DNA of 64,000 nucleotides from UBA1431 sp002329665 (GCA_040772545.1 JAXGXY010000001.1:620001-684000); one strand, 5' to 3'. Positions 24,609-33,387 are shown, counted from the first letter of the stretch. Notes: a model not told the origin generated them from the letters alone. A program made the numbers and translations.

Positions 24609-25616
24609 TTACGAACCGTATCTTTTCAACACGCGCAGCGCCCGGAGCGTGAGCCATTTGCTCTGATCGCCTTTTTGCCCCATGGGAATAAGCAGCCGGT
24701 CGCTGGCGTAGGTGTTTTCCAGCCTCCACCTGCCCGTATCGTCCTGCTTGGAAACGACGATGTCCACGGCTTCGTCCATGCGGCCGTCCTTCATGCCGAG
24801 CCCGGTTAAAATATCCAGTATTTCGAGCGCGTCCGTCTGGTACATCAGGGGGAAGCCGAATCTGAGCCACCCGGGCTTGGAGATCCTGCCCAGATCGTGG
24901 CTGCGTTTGTGGATATGGTGCATCAGCAGGAATTCCGCCGCTTTTCGGATCGTATCGTCCACTTCCCCGGTCCGCATCGCTTCCGGTATGGCGCTCAGCC
25001 CCTTGAGCGCCTTGACTACGCCCATATGGCAGGTGTGTTTGCCCCAGCAGATCTCGTACCGGGCGTAAGGCGGGACCTGCGGCATTTCCTCGACGCCGTC
25101 GTTGAAACGCATGAACCGGGTGATCCACCTGACGCCTTTTTGCAGCCTCGGATCGTCGAGATACCCGAAGCGTATCAGGGACCACACCATGTTCCCGCTC
25201 AGGCAGGGGATGACCTCGGTCAGCCTGCCGCCGCCCGATTTGGCGGACGCGTGCATCGCAAAACCGCCTTCCTGCGTCTGTTGGGAATGGCTAATGATGT
25301 ATTCGCACTGGTCTTTGATCTGTTGATCGGCAGTCGCGCCCAGTTCCGCGAGCACGATCAGCTGCCACATGAGGCCTTTGTACTTGTCGGCATAGAACCG
25401 GGGATAGGTTTTTATATAGGCGCTTTCCCGCTGCAGGCGAAGGATCCCGGGCACGGGACCGGTCAACATGATCTCGCGCTTGGCCCGCTGTGTTTCAGGG
25501 TCGTCTTCCGGCCTGTTCAGGATGTCTTTTAGCGTATGGTAACGCACGGAAGGATTTTGTTCCTCCAGCAGCCAATCCGTCGGGTCCTCCCTGAGCACGG
25601 TTTTCCAGCCGTTCAT
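24609..25616 (-). CDS. Alpha/alpha-toroid (prenyltransferase/terpene-cyclase-like) protein
   Basis: This 335-residue soluble protein has repeated helical pairs such as WQLIVLAELGATADQQIKDQCEYII, SGNMVWSLIRFGYLDDPRLQKGVRWI and DALEILDILTGLGMKDGRMDEAVDIVVSKQDDTGRWRLENTY. These resemble squalene cyclase/prenyltransferase toroid repeats. A DxDD cyclase motif is not evident, so enzymatic activity is uncertain. It begins NGWKTVLREDPTDWLLEEQNPSVRYHTLKDIL. The gene is a single unit, convergent with tadA. Confidence 0.65.
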   Translation of the reverse strand: MNGWKTVLREDPTDWLLEEQNPSVRYHTLKDILNRPEDDPETQRAKREIMLTGPVPGILRLQRESAYIKTYPRFYADKYKGLMWQLIVLAELGATADQQIKDQCEYIISHSQQTQEGGFAMHASAKSGGGRLTEVIPCLSGNMVWSLIRFGYLDDPRLQKGVRWITRFMRFNDGVEEMPQVPPYARYEICWGKHTCHMGVVKALKGLSAIPEAMRTGEVDDTIRKAAEFLLMHHIHKRSHDLGRISKPGWLRFGFPLMYQTDALEILDILTGLGMKDGRMDEAVDIVVSKQDDTGRWRLENTYASDRLLIPMGQKGDQSKWLTLRALRVLKRYGS

Positions 25617-25683
25617 ATGGATCCCCCCAGCCTGAATATGGGATATGACGTATGCATCTAATACGCACCCATTATAGCATATT

Positions 25684-26379
25684 TTATTCTTCGCAGACGG
25701 AGGACGGGGACGCGCCCAGGCGGGCGAGCACGGAAGCGGTGAAAACAGGGTCGCGGCGCTTGTGGTCGGGGATGTCGATCGTGTCCGTTACCCTGACGGG
25801 CGGGCCGGAGATCACGCGGATCGTATCGGCCAGGCGGAGGGCTTCCTCGGGATAATGCGTGACCAGCACGATGAGCCGGTCTTTTTTTTCGCCCTCGAGC
25901 AGGTCGAAGACCTTTTCCTTCATCCGGGCGTCGATGCCGCGGAACGGTTCGTCGAGCAGGAGCACGTCCCCGCCGTAGGCGAGGGCGCGCGCGAGCGCCA
26001 CGCGCTGGCGCATGCCGCCGCTGAGTTCGCCGGGCAGCTTGTCCGCGGCTTCCGCCATGCCGACGCGCCCGAGCCAGTGCAGCGCTTGACTGCGCGCGCC
26101 CTCGCCAAAGAGCACCTGCTCGACGTTCTCGGCCGCGCTGACCCAGGGGAGAAGGCGGTCTTCCTGGAAGGCGAACGACACCTTCGTGCCGGCCGTGAAC
26201 GCGACCGTGCCCGAATCGGGCGCGACGATGCCCGCGAGGATGTTGAACAGCGTCGTCTTCCCGCTGCCCGACGGCCCGAAGAAGCAGACGCAGCCCCTGT
26301 CGGGGAGTTGGGCGGAGAAGTCTTCAAACACCGTTTCTTCGCCGAAAGATTTCGTGATGGAATCGATCAGGATGGACAT
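25684..26379 (-). CDS. ABC transporter ATP-binding protein (nitrate/sulfonate/thiamine type)
   Basis: This 231-residue ATPase has Walker A GPSGSGKTT, Q-loop FAFQEDRLLPW, signature LSGGMRQRVALARAL, Walker B VLLLDEPF and H-loop VTHYPEEA. The Q-loop pattern matches importers of the NitT/TauT family. The start is the ATG at 26379 behind GGAGGG. It is the last gene of the SBP-permease-ATPase operon. Confidence 0.92.
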   Translation of the reverse strand: MSILIDSITKSFGEETVFEDFSAQLPDRGCVCFFGPSGSGKTTLFNILAGIVAPDSGTVAFTAGTKVSFAFQEDRLLPWVSAAENVEQVLFGEGARSQALHWLGRVGMAEAADKLPGELSGGMRQRVALARALAYGGDVLLLDEPFRGIDARMKEKVFDLLEGEKKDRLIVLVTHYPEEALRLADTIRVISGPPVRVTDTIDIPDHKRRDPVFTASVLARLGASPSSVCEE

Positions 26380-26396
26380 ATTCCCTCCGATGGGCG

Positions 26397-27179
26397 TCAG
26401 TCGCCTGCGTTGTATTTCTGCCCCGCTTTTCTGAGAAGCAGTAAAAATCCCTTTTCCAGCACGAAGCTGAGGAGGATGACGACGGCTGTCCACGCGAACA
26501 CGTCAGGCGTCTCCAGATAGATCTTCGCGCTGTAGAGCTGCTTGCCGATGGAATTCTTGGGGATGCCGAGCACCTCGGCCGCGATGCCCGCCTTCCACGC
26601 AAGGCCGATGCCGATGTTGCAGGCCGCGACGAAGTAGGGCATCACCGAGGGGATATAGATGCGCTTGAGCTTTTGGACCCTTGTGAAGCGAAACACTTTG
26701 GCCATGTCCAGAAGCTTGCGGCTGGTGTTCTGCACTCCCTTGAAAACGTTTTCCCAGACGATGGGGAAGACCATCAAAAAGGCCGTGAACACCGGCACGG
26801 TCCCCTCGCTGAGCCAGATCAGCGCGAGGATGATGAACGACGCGACCGGCGTGGCGCGGATGACGCGTATCACCGGATAGAAAAGGTCGTGCACGAAGGC
26901 GGACACGGTGGCCAGCACGGCGACAGCCACGCCCAAAGCCACGGCCAGCAAAAAGCCCAGCACGATCCTGAACAGGGAGGCGAGCGTAGAGACCCAGAAG
27001 GCGCCCTGACCGGCCAGCTCGAACAGGCGCGTGAACACCCGGACAGGAGATACGAAGAGTATCTCCTGTCCTACGACTGCGTAAAGGGCGTACCACAGCG
27101 ACAGCCATATCGCTGCGATCAGAGCCTTCCTTAAAACATTCCGGAAACGCTCGTCACGGGATGTAATAGAACGCATCAT
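26397..27179 (-). CDS. ABC transporter permease (NitT/TauT type)
   Basis: This 260-residue permease has about six helices and the cytoplasmic EAA-like loop DMAKVFRFTRVQKLKRIYIPSVMPYF, followed by GIGLAWKAGIAAEVLGIP as in sulfonate/nitrate permeases. Its 5' end overlaps the 3' end of the upstream substrate-binding protein gene by 26 bp, so the two are translationally coupled. Confidence 0.92.
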   Translation of the reverse strand: MMRSITSRDERFRNVLRKALIAAIWLSLWYALYAVVGQEILFVSPVRVFTRLFELAGQGAFWVSTLASLFRIVLGFLLAVALGVAVAVLATVSAFVHDLFYPVIRVIRATPVASFIILALIWLSEGTVPVFTAFLMVFPIVWENVFKGVQNTSRKLLDMAKVFRFTRVQKLKRIYIPSVMPYFVAACNIGIGLAWKAGIAAEVLGIPKNSIGKQLYSAKIYLETPDVFAWTAVVILLSFVLEKGFLLLLRKAGQKYNAGD

Positions 27180-28149
27180 CGGGGAGTTTGCCTCCTACGG
27201 ATTTCGGGTTCGCCCCATAGAGCACGTTAAGGAACGGCTCGACCTGGTCCTTCATGTCCCGGCCGCCCGCGAAAACGATGTTGCAGTTGGGGATCGCCTT
27301 TTCGGCCACCGCCGCCGAGGGAAGAATTTCGTATTCTTCGATGAGCGCGGCGGCTTCTTGTACGTTTGCGTTCACGTATTCGGTCGACGCCTTGTACTCG
27401 GTGAGGAAATCGTTAAGGGCCTTAGCGTTTTGTTCCACAAAGTCCGTGCGCGCGATCATCACGCCCATCACGAGTTCGCTCTTGTCGTCGCCGGCTGCGG
27501 CGCTCCACGCTTCCGTGAGGTCGAGCGCGACGCGCACGTCTTTATTTTTGAGCGTGACGTTGGTGACGAACGGCTCGGGCAGCAGCGCGAGCTTGACCCG
27601 CCCCGAGGTCACCAGCGCGGCGAGTTCCGAATGCTCCGACTTGTACTCTACCGTTACGTCCTTGTCCGGGTCGATCCCGCTTTTCGCGAGAATCTCGTCG
27701 AGCGCGTATTCGGGGGTCGCGCCCTGCCCCGTCGCGTAGACCGTCTTGCCGCGAAGGTCCGCGAGAGACCGCACCGTTTCGCCGTTTTCCACGATGTAGA
27801 GCACGCCCAGCGTGTTTACGGCGATGAGCCTGACGTTCCCGTTGGTCTTGTTGTACAGGGAAGCGGCGAGGTTGGTGGGAACGGCGGCGATGTCCACTTC
27901 ACCCGAAGTGATTTTGGCGACGATGTCGTCGGGCGCCCCCGAGAGGGTGAAGGAATAATCGTTTTTCGTCGTGCCCTTGTCCTGGTCGTCCATCAGCTTC
28001 GCAAGGCCCATGCCCGTGGGGCCGTTGAGCGCCGCGACGTGCACTTTCGTTTTTTCCGGGGCGGTGCCGGTCTGGTTTGGCGCGCAGCCCGCGGCGAGCG
28101 CCACCAGCAGCACGAGCGCCGTGATGAGAGCGAGGGTTCTTTTTTTCAT
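27154..28149 (-). CDS. NMT1/THI5-like ABC substrate-binding lipoprotein
   Basis: This 331-residue lipoprotein (lipobox LAAGC near residue 22) has the periplasmic-binding fold of the NMT1/SsuA type: VHVAALNGPTGMGLAKLMD, GEVDIAAVPTNLAASLYNK, LADLRGKTVYATGQGATPEYALDEIL and VALLPEPFVTNV. The ligand may be a small anion, sulfonate, or pyrimidine precursor; the sequence does not settle it. The start is the ATG at 28149. A TATAAT box (minus strand, 28166-28171) lies 17 bp upstream of the start, so the operon may have its own promoter besides that of the Crp/Fnr gene. Confidence 0.88.
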   Translation of the reverse strand: MKKRTLALITALVLLVALAAGCAPNQTGTAPEKTKVHVAALNGPTGMGLAKLMDDQDKGTTKNDYSFTLSGAPDDIVAKITSGEVDIAAVPTNLAASLYNKTNGNVRLIAVNTLGVLYIVENGETVRSLADLRGKTVYATGQGATPEYALDEILAKSGIDPDKDVTVEYKSEHSELAALVTSGRVKLALLPEPFVTNVTLKNKDVRVALDLTEAWSAAAGDDKSELVMGVMIARTDFVEQNAKALNDFLTEYKASTEYVNANVQEAAALIEEYEILPSAAVAEKAIPNCNIVFAGGRDMKDQVEPFLNVLYGANPKSVGGKLPDDAFYYIP

Positions 28150-28190
28150 GTTGACCACCTTCCGTATTATAAACTGTTTTTGGAATAAAA

Positions 28191-28871
28191 CTACCGGCAT
28201 AAGGAGCGGAGGCCGGTTTTGTCGAGTATGCGTATCCGTTTCCCGTCCCGCTCGATGAGCCCCGCTTCCGTCAGCGCCTCCAGGGCGCGGTAGAGCGAGG
28301 CGCGCCCGAGGTTGAGCACGTTCGCCAGGTTTTTCAGGCTTACCGGGAGGCGGAACGCCTCGTTCTGGCCTGAGATGTCCAACAGGTACCACGCCAGCCT
28401 GCTTTCGGCGCTCGACTGCGTGAAGCTGTCGATCTTGCCGTTGAGGAACCTTATGCGTTCGGACAGGAAGCAAAGATAGTTTTCCACCAGCGCGAAGTCG
28501 CGGCGCATGCAGGCGGTGAGAAGGTCCTGGGGGACGAACAGGACCGTGCAGGGCTCGAGCGCGGTGATCTCGGAAACATATTCCCCGCCGTCGACAAAAA
28601 GGCTCGCGGCCCCGAAAAGCCCGGGCGCCGTGAGGCGGTTGAGTATGACGGCGTGCCCGGCGCTGCGCTTGAGCACTTCGGCTTTCCCGGCGAGCAGCAC
28701 GCCCAGGCTCTTGCGGAAACGGGTCCTGTCGTATATCGTCTGTCCCCGTTCGAACCGCACCGGTTCCGCCCGTTCGTCAGAAACCATGTCTTCGAGCACG
28801 GCCCTGTCGGCGCCGTCGAAAAGGCCGATCGAGTCCAGCACTTTCAGCACATCCTGCTCGGTCGCGTTCAT
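28191..28871 (-). CDS. Crp/Fnr-family transcriptional regulator
   Basis: This 226-residue protein has an N-terminal cyclic-nucleotide-binding-type beta barrel (about 15-125) and a C-terminal winged helix with recognition region LPVSLKNLANVLNLGRASLYRALEALTEAGLIERDG. There is no Cys cluster of the Fnr iron-sulfur type. The ATG at 28871 is chosen, because ATGs at 28904 and 28895 lie at or before the predicted transcription start. A 22-bp palindrome overlaps its promoter, suggesting autoregulation. It lies directly upstream of the ABC importer operon and is its likely regulator. Confidence 0.88.
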   Translation of the reverse strand: MNATEQDVLKVLDSIGLFDGADRAVLEDMVSDERAEPVRFERGQTIYDRTRFRKSLGVLLAGKAEVLKRSAGHAVILNRLTAPGLFGAASLFVDGGEYVSEITALEPCTVLFVPQDLLTACMRRDFALVENYLCFLSERIRFLNGKIDSFTQSSAESRLAWYLLDISGQNEAFRLPVSLKNLANVLNLGRASLYRALEALTEAGLIERDGKRIRILDKTGLRSLCR

Positions 28872-28884
28872 GGCATCATCACCA

Positions 28885-28912
28885 ATATGTCTCATATGAT
28901 ACATATATTATA
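28885..28912 (-). promoter_or_regulatory. Promoter and palindromic operator of the Crp/Fnr gene
   Basis: On the minus strand TATAAT (complement of 28907-28912) is followed at once by ATGTATCATATGAGACAT (28904-28887). This is a palindrome with one non-complementary base per half and AT extensions on both sides. The site covers the expected start of transcription, a classical position for repression by a Crp-family dimer. Confidence 0.65.
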
Positions 28913-28943
28913 GATGCTGCCCGTGGCAGGGTCAATACCAAGA

Positions 28944-28972
28944 TTGCAAAAAAGCGGCGGCGTTTGTATAAT
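28944..28972 (+). promoter_or_regulatory. Sigma-A promoter of the tautomerase gene
   Basis: TTGCAA at 28944-28949 and TATAAT at 28967-28972 are 17 bp apart. Confidence 0.7.
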
Positions 28973-29087
28973 TGACGAGGATGCAGCAGCGGCGGGCCTA
29001 CATCATGGACGACGTGTAATGGCGGAGCCGGGGTTTCGGCCGGCCGCGCGGGCAGCTTACATAATCGCAGCGAAGGAAGGAATGCAT

Positions 29088-29327
29088 ATGCCCCATGTGA
29101 CGGTCAAGATGCGGCCGGGCAGGTCCGGGGAGGAGAGAGCGGCCTGCGCAAAGGCGGTGGCCGCGGCGATCGCGGATACGATGGAGAACACGGAAAACGA
29201 ACCGATGATCGTAACCGTCGTCGAAGTGCCCGAAGGAAAATGGAAACAGCGGAACCGGCGCTGGAAAGCGCCCGGCCCGGCGCCGAATACGGCCAAACGC
29301 CGCAGGGCGTCTCAACGGTTTTTATGA
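29088..29327 (+). CDS. 4-oxalocrotonate tautomerase-family protein with unusual tail
   Basis: This is a 79-residue member of the tautomerase superfamily. Starting at ATG 29088 exposes the catalytic Pro-1 after Met removal (PHVTVKMRPGRSGEER), which decides against ATG 29082. The core (PHVTVKM...EPMIVTVVEVPEGKWKQ) is typical. The last 30 residues (RNRRWKAPGPAP..., very basic) do not resemble the usual family end with LYKKPGY. Neither of the other frames restores that end. Physiological substrate unknown. Confidence 0.75.
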   Translation: MPHVTVKMRPGRSGEERAACAKAVAAAIADTMENTENEPMIVTVVEVPEGKWKQRNRRWKAPGPAPNTAKRRRASQRFL

Positions 29328-29332
29328 AGGCA

Positions 29333-29376
29333 AGCCCGGCGCAATCCAACAGGGTCCGCGCCGGGCCTTTTGTTTT
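29333..29376 (+). terminator. Terminator of the tautomerase gene
   Basis: GCCCGGCGC (29334-29342) pairs with GCGCCGGGC (29358-29366), followed by TTTTGTTTT. Confidence 0.85.
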
Positions 29377-29529
29377 CAAATATATATGGTAAACCGGCAA
29401 AAACCATATTATGATTATAGGAAAGCGCTTCACAAGGAAAAGGGCCCCGGCAGGGAAAAAATGTGTTATTTCCGCTTTCCTGCGGTGTATTGTTAACATA
29501 AAGAAACCGTCAGAAGCGAGGCTCATTAA

Positions 29530-29640
29530 ATGTCTACCCGGGAAGGAAAAGGCGGAAAAAGGACCGGTACCGCGTTTGCGGCTGCGGCACTGTTTATCGT
29601 TTACTGCAGCAGCTTCTTGCTGATACCCGCTGTTGTTTGA
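29530..29640 (+). CDS. Possible 36-residue membrane peptide
   Basis: A short ORF encodes MSTREGKGGKRTG, a basic head, followed by TAFAAAALFIVYCSSFLLIPAVV, a single membrane span. GCGAGGC lies seven bases before the ATG. An inverted repeat ATATGGT/ACCATAT at about 29384-29409 lies upstream. No homology is recognised. Charge pattern and spacing make it plausible, but it may be chance. Confidence 0.4.
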   Translation: MSTREGKGGKRTGTAFAAAALFIVYCSSFLLIPAVV

Positions 29641-29715
29641 GGGGACCCGCCAGGCGGTGAAATGTGCACCGGTTTCAGCCACCTGTGCCCAGGCAGGGTA
29701 TGGGCGGCTGTTTTG

Positions 29716-30117
29716 TTACCGTTTCCTTGCGTGGCTTTTGTTCATGAGCCCGCCGGCAATATACAAGGCGGGGAGCACGAAGCCTATTAGCCCGATCATC
29801 TGGAAGCCGAGGATCAGGCTCAGCAGCATGAGCGTGCAGAGGATGCCGCCGTTGACGATGAAGAAATTCGCATGGGAAGGGTCGTTGCTTCTCTTCAGGC
29901 CGAGGATCGCCGGGATGAGTCCGAGGATGCCGGAGACGAGGATGATAACGCTCGCGACGAAGAAGACGCCTCCCGCGGTTATCGCGATGATCCCGCCCAG
30001 CGACGAGACCAGCGTGGAAAAAAGGAGCACGATCAGGGAAAGCAGGATCGTGGCGATCCCGTAGATGATGAACAGGACGCTCGTGACTTTCAGCAGCACG
30101 TTTCCCGGAGCTTCCAT
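29716..30117 (-). CDS. Four-helix membrane protein (DUF4064-like)
   Basis: This 133-residue protein has four hydrophobic segments: VTSVLFIIYGIATILLSLIVLLFS, GIIAITAGGVFFVASVIILVSGILGLIPAIL, GGILCTLMLLSLILGF and LIGFVLPALYIAGGLM. It has a basic end, NKSHARKR. The layout resembles small DUF4064-type membrane proteins, but I am not sure of the family. The start is the ATG at 30117, ten bases after GGGAGG. Confidence 0.65.
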   Translation of the reverse strand: MEAPGNVLLKVTSVLFIIYGIATILLSLIVLLFSTLVSSLGGIIAITAGGVFFVASVIILVSGILGLIPAILGLKRSNDPSHANFFIVNGGILCTLMLLSLILGFQMIGLIGFVLPALYIAGGLMNKSHARKR

Positions 30118-30156
30118 AACACGAGGACCTCCCGGCATGGCGGTTCGGATGGATTC

Positions 30157-30186
30157 AATGTAACACCTATCCTTCCCGGTTGTCAA
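30157..30186 (-). promoter_or_regulatory. Promoter of the four-helix membrane protein gene
   Basis: Minus-strand TTGACA (complement of 30181-30186) and TACATT (complement of 30157-30162) are separated by 18 bp. Confidence 0.55.
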
Positions 30187-30329
30187 TCCGAAACACCGCG
30201 GCCTGAAGCAGAGGGTCGGCAACAAAGCGCCGCCGAACATCATGGGCGATAAGAAAATCTGGTGGATTATGCTGGAAAAACCACCGGTTTACTGGTATTT
30301 TAGGATTATACTATGAATCAGAACCGTAT

Positions 30330-32168
30330 ATGTTTCAGAAGCGGTCGACTTCGTTGAATATACACAAACGGGGACGTGATAGCTTGAAGGCTCTATCTCA
30401 CAGGATTACCGGCCCGTCCAGCCTCAAAAAATTCCTTTCATCGAGCAGGGTCCGGTTCTTGGCAAAAAAGGCGAAATCCGTTTTGATACAGGCCTTTGTT
30501 TCGGCGAGCGACCAGGGGTGGGCGGCAGCCATCAACGAGGCGGTCGAAGGAGACCTCCCGGGCGCGGTGTTCGTCGGCGCATCCACGTCGGGTGAGATCA
30601 TGAAAGGCGGCCTTCAAACCGGCACAACGGCTCTTTCGGCCATGTTCTTCGAAGCGACGGCCCTGAAGACTTTTGCGATGCCCTGCCTGCCGGGGAGCGA
30701 ATACAACACGGGGCGTTATCTGGGCAAAGCCGTCAGGGAGGCAGGCCCGGATATCGCGGGTATCCTGCTGTTCACGACGCCGCTTAGCATTGACGCCGCC
30801 GAGTTGTTGGCCGGTATGTCCGCGGGGGGCAACGAATTCCCCGTATTCGGCGGCGGAGCGGGCGAATACGAATCCGGGTGCGGTTCCATGGTCTTTTGCG
30901 GTAAGGACCAGTTTTCGCAGGGCGTCGTGGCAGTGGCTTTGACCGGAAGCGACGTCCAAATAGACGCGCATATGTATCTTGGTTGGCAGCCGATAAGCAA
31001 GGAAATGAGTGTTACGGATGCTGACGGCGTGCTGCTCAAAACGGTCGACAACGTGCCGGCGCTGCAAGTTTACGAACGGTATCTGGAAATAAAGAATGAC
31101 CGCGATTTCTTCCCGAACGTCCTCAAGTTCCCCCTGGTTCTGGAGCGGAACGGGCATACGTATGCCCACGTCCCGGTCCTGGCCTACCCCGACGGCGCCC
31201 TCCGCCTTTCGCACGCTGTCAAAACGGGCGAGAAGTTCCGCCTCGGGTACGGCAACCCGGAGCTTATCATCCGCAACGCGGCGGTGCTCCATAAGAAGAT
31301 GGCGGAGTTCGGCCCCGAGGCCATCCTGCTGTTTTCCTGCGCCTGCCGGCGGCATCTGCTGCAGGACGATGTCGACCTGGAGACGAAGCCGTTTCAGGCG
31401 ATCGCGCCCACCGTGGGGTTTTACGCCCAGGGCGAAGTGTTCGGCACCGGGGAAAGCGTACAGACGATGAACTCGACCATCCTAGCCGTTGGGATACGGG
31501 AAGGCGAAAAAGCCGAAAGACGCAGCTTTGGGAGGACCGACTGGAAACCGCCCGAAAACGATCCCTGCGCCAGCAGCCACAGCCAGATCATTTCGCAGCT
31601 TGTCCATTTTATCAAGATCGTGACGACGGAACTGGAACAGGCCAACCGGGAGCTCACCAGGCTTGCCGAAACCGATAAGCTCACGCAGATCTACAACCGC
31701 CTGAAGCTGGACGAGATCCTCCAGCGGGAGATCAACATTTGCCGGAGATACCATACGGACCTTTCCATCATCCTGCTGGACCTCGATCATTTCAAACAGG
31801 TGAACGACAAGTACGGGCATATCGCGGGCGATAACGTGCTGGTACATCTGGCGGACACGCTGAAAAAGAACACCCGGATCAACGACGCGATCGGGAGATG
31901 GGGAGGAGAAGAGTTTTTGGTGATCCTTCCGCACACCAACATCGAGGAAGCCTGCAAGGCGGCCGAGAAGCTGCGGGTGGTCGTAGAAAAAGAGGTGTTT
32001 CCTGTTATCGGGCACCAGACCTGCAGTTTCGGCGTGACCAACTATTTTTCCGGCGACAACAACGACAAACTGCTGTTGCGGGCGGACATGGCGCTGTACA
32101 AGGCGAAGAAAAGCGGCCGGAACAGGGTGATGCGATACTCCCTGGACCTGAACGTCTTTTCCGAATAG
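30330..32168 (+). CDS. FIST-domain sensor diguanylate cyclase
   Basis: This 612-residue cytoplasmic protein has FIST-N (about 45-230; VFVGASTSGEIMKGG, FPVFGGGAGEY) and FIST-C (about 245-395; LGYGNPELIIRNAAVL, ILLFSCACRRHLLQ, VGFYAQGEV). A short helix linker leads to a GGDEF domain. The active site reads GGEEF at residues 525-529, and the inhibitory RxxD site (RIND) lies five residues before it. It should therefore make c-di-GMP and be feedback inhibited. FIST domains are thought to sense small ligands such as amino acids. ATG 30330 has no clear ribosome site; TTG 30384 behind GGGGA is an alternative. Confidence 0.9.
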   Translation: MFQKRSTSLNIHKRGRDSLKALSHRITGPSSLKKFLSSSRVRFLAKKAKSVLIQAFVSASDQGWAAAINEAVEGDLPGAVFVGASTSGEIMKGGLQTGTTALSAMFFEATALKTFAMPCLPGSEYNTGRYLGKAVREAGPDIAGILLFTTPLSIDAAELLAGMSAGGNEFPVFGGGAGEYESGCGSMVFCGKDQFSQGVVAVALTGSDVQIDAHMYLGWQPISKEMSVTDADGVLLKTVDNVPALQVYERYLEIKNDRDFFPNVLKFPLVLERNGHTYAHVPVLAYPDGALRLSHAVKTGEKFRLGYGNPELIIRNAAVLHKKMAEFGPEAILLFSCACRRHLLQDDVDLETKPFQAIAPTVGFYAQGEVFGTGESVQTMNSTILAVGIREGEKAERRSFGRTDWKPPENDPCASSHSQIISQLVHFIKIVTTELEQANRELTRLAETDKLTQIYNRLKLDEILQREINICRRYHTDLSIILLDLDHFKQVNDKYGHIAGDNVLVHLADTLKKNTRINDAIGRWGGEEFLVILPHTNIEEACKAAEKLRVVVEKEVFPVIGHQTCSFGVTNYFSGDNNDKLLLRADMALYKAKKSGRNRVMRYSLDLNVFSE

Positions 32169-32228
32169 GGCCGGAGTGCCCTCGGTGTTTTTCATAGATA
32201 AACGGTGTTATGAAGAAAGGCTTACGCG

Positions 32229-33296
32229 ATGCGCTACGTGTCCATAAACTGCCTGCGGCCCGGCCAGAAGCTTGCTTCGGACCTCAGAATGAACGACAAG
32301 CGAATATTCGTCAAAAGGAATGTGCCCCTGACGGAACAACTGATCGAGCGCGTAAGGTCTCTGGGCTTCCAGGGCGTCTATATAGAAGACGATATTTCCA
32401 AGGACCTGTATATCGCCGGCATAATAAGCGAAGGCCTGCAGATAAAAGCGAGAGACGAGGTGCGGTCCCTTTTCATCGACGCGGACAGCCAGAAAAAGCC
32501 ATCGTCCTATATCAGGAAGATAGACGGCGTCGTCAGCGACATGGTGGAGGAGATACTCTCCAACCAGAACATGATGGTGAACATCGTCGATATCCGGACG
32601 TTCGACGATTACACGTTCTGCCATTGCCTGAACGTCGCCATGCTTTCGGTGGTCATCGGGGTCGTGTTGAGGCTCACGCGCAAACAGCTCCATGACCTGG
32701 CCCTGGGCGCGCTCATACACGATATCGGGAAGGTGTTTATCGACAAAAGCATCCTGAACAAACCCGGGAAGCTCGACCGTGAGGAAATGAACGAGATAAA
32801 AAACCATTCCCGCAAAGGATACGAATATTTAAAGGAATGCTGCCAGATGCCCGAAGACGCGATGCTGGCCGTGCTGACGCATCATGAGCGCTATGACGGA
32901 AAAGGCTATCCCCAGGGGCTGAAAAAGGAGGAGATCGGCCTTTTCGGCCGGATCATCAGCGTGGCCGACGTCTACGACGCGCTGGTGTCCGACAGGCCCT
33001 ACCGCAGGGCGTTTCTGCCCTCGGAGGCCATGGAATATATCATGAGCGGCTACGCAAACGCGTTCGATCCGAAGGTGGTCTCGGCATTCATCAGGAGAGT
33101 CGCGCCGTTCCCCATAGGAACCTGCGTGGAACTGAGCAACGGAGTGCGGGGCATCGTTGTGGAAAACTACGAAGCGTTGTGTTCGAGGCCCAGGGTCCGC
33201 GTCATCGCCGATGGCGGCGTGACCGACGAGTATATCGACCTCGCCCACGACAGCGCGATGCTTAACGTGACGGTTCAAAAAGTGTTGGAAATGTAG
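32229..33296 (+). CDS. HD-GYP-type cyclic di-GMP phosphodiesterase
   Basis: This 355-residue protein has an N-terminal DUF3391-like region (MRYVSINCLRPGQKLASDLR...) and an HD-GYP domain. HDIGK is at residues 164-168, HHERYDGKGYP at 218-228 and the DVYDALVSDRPYR segment follows. All metal-binding residues are present, so it should hydrolyse c-di-GMP. It lies 60 bp after the GGDEF gene on the same strand, giving a synthase/hydrolase pair. A C-terminal beta segment (IGTCVELSNGVRGIVVE) is usual for the family. Confidence 0.93.
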   Translation: MRYVSINCLRPGQKLASDLRMNDKRIFVKRNVPLTEQLIERVRSLGFQGVYIEDDISKDLYIAGIISEGLQIKARDEVRSLFIDADSQKKPSSYIRKIDGVVSDMVEEILSNQNMMVNIVDIRTFDDYTFCHCLNVAMLSVVIGVVLRLTRKQLHDLALGALIHDIGKVFIDKSILNKPGKLDREEMNEIKNHSRKGYEYLKECCQMPEDAMLAVLTHHERYDGKGYPQGLKKEEIGLFGRIISVADVYDALVSDRPYRRAFLPSEAMEYIMSGYANAFDPKVVSAFIRRVAPFPIGTCVELSNGVRGIVVENYEALCSRPRVRVIADGGVTDEYIDLAHDSAMLNVTVQKVLEM

Positions 33297-33364
33297 CGGA
33301 ATCCTGTGGGGGAGGACACGGCGAAAACTGAAAAGTAAGGCTTATATGGGGTTTTGCGTTCGAT

Positions 33365-33387
33365 GCCCGCCGGTGTGCGGGCTTTTT
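33365..33387 (+). terminator. Terminator of the c-di-GMP enzyme pair
   Basis: GCCCGC (33365-33370) pairs with GCGGGC (33377-33382), followed by TTTTT. Confidence 0.8.
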
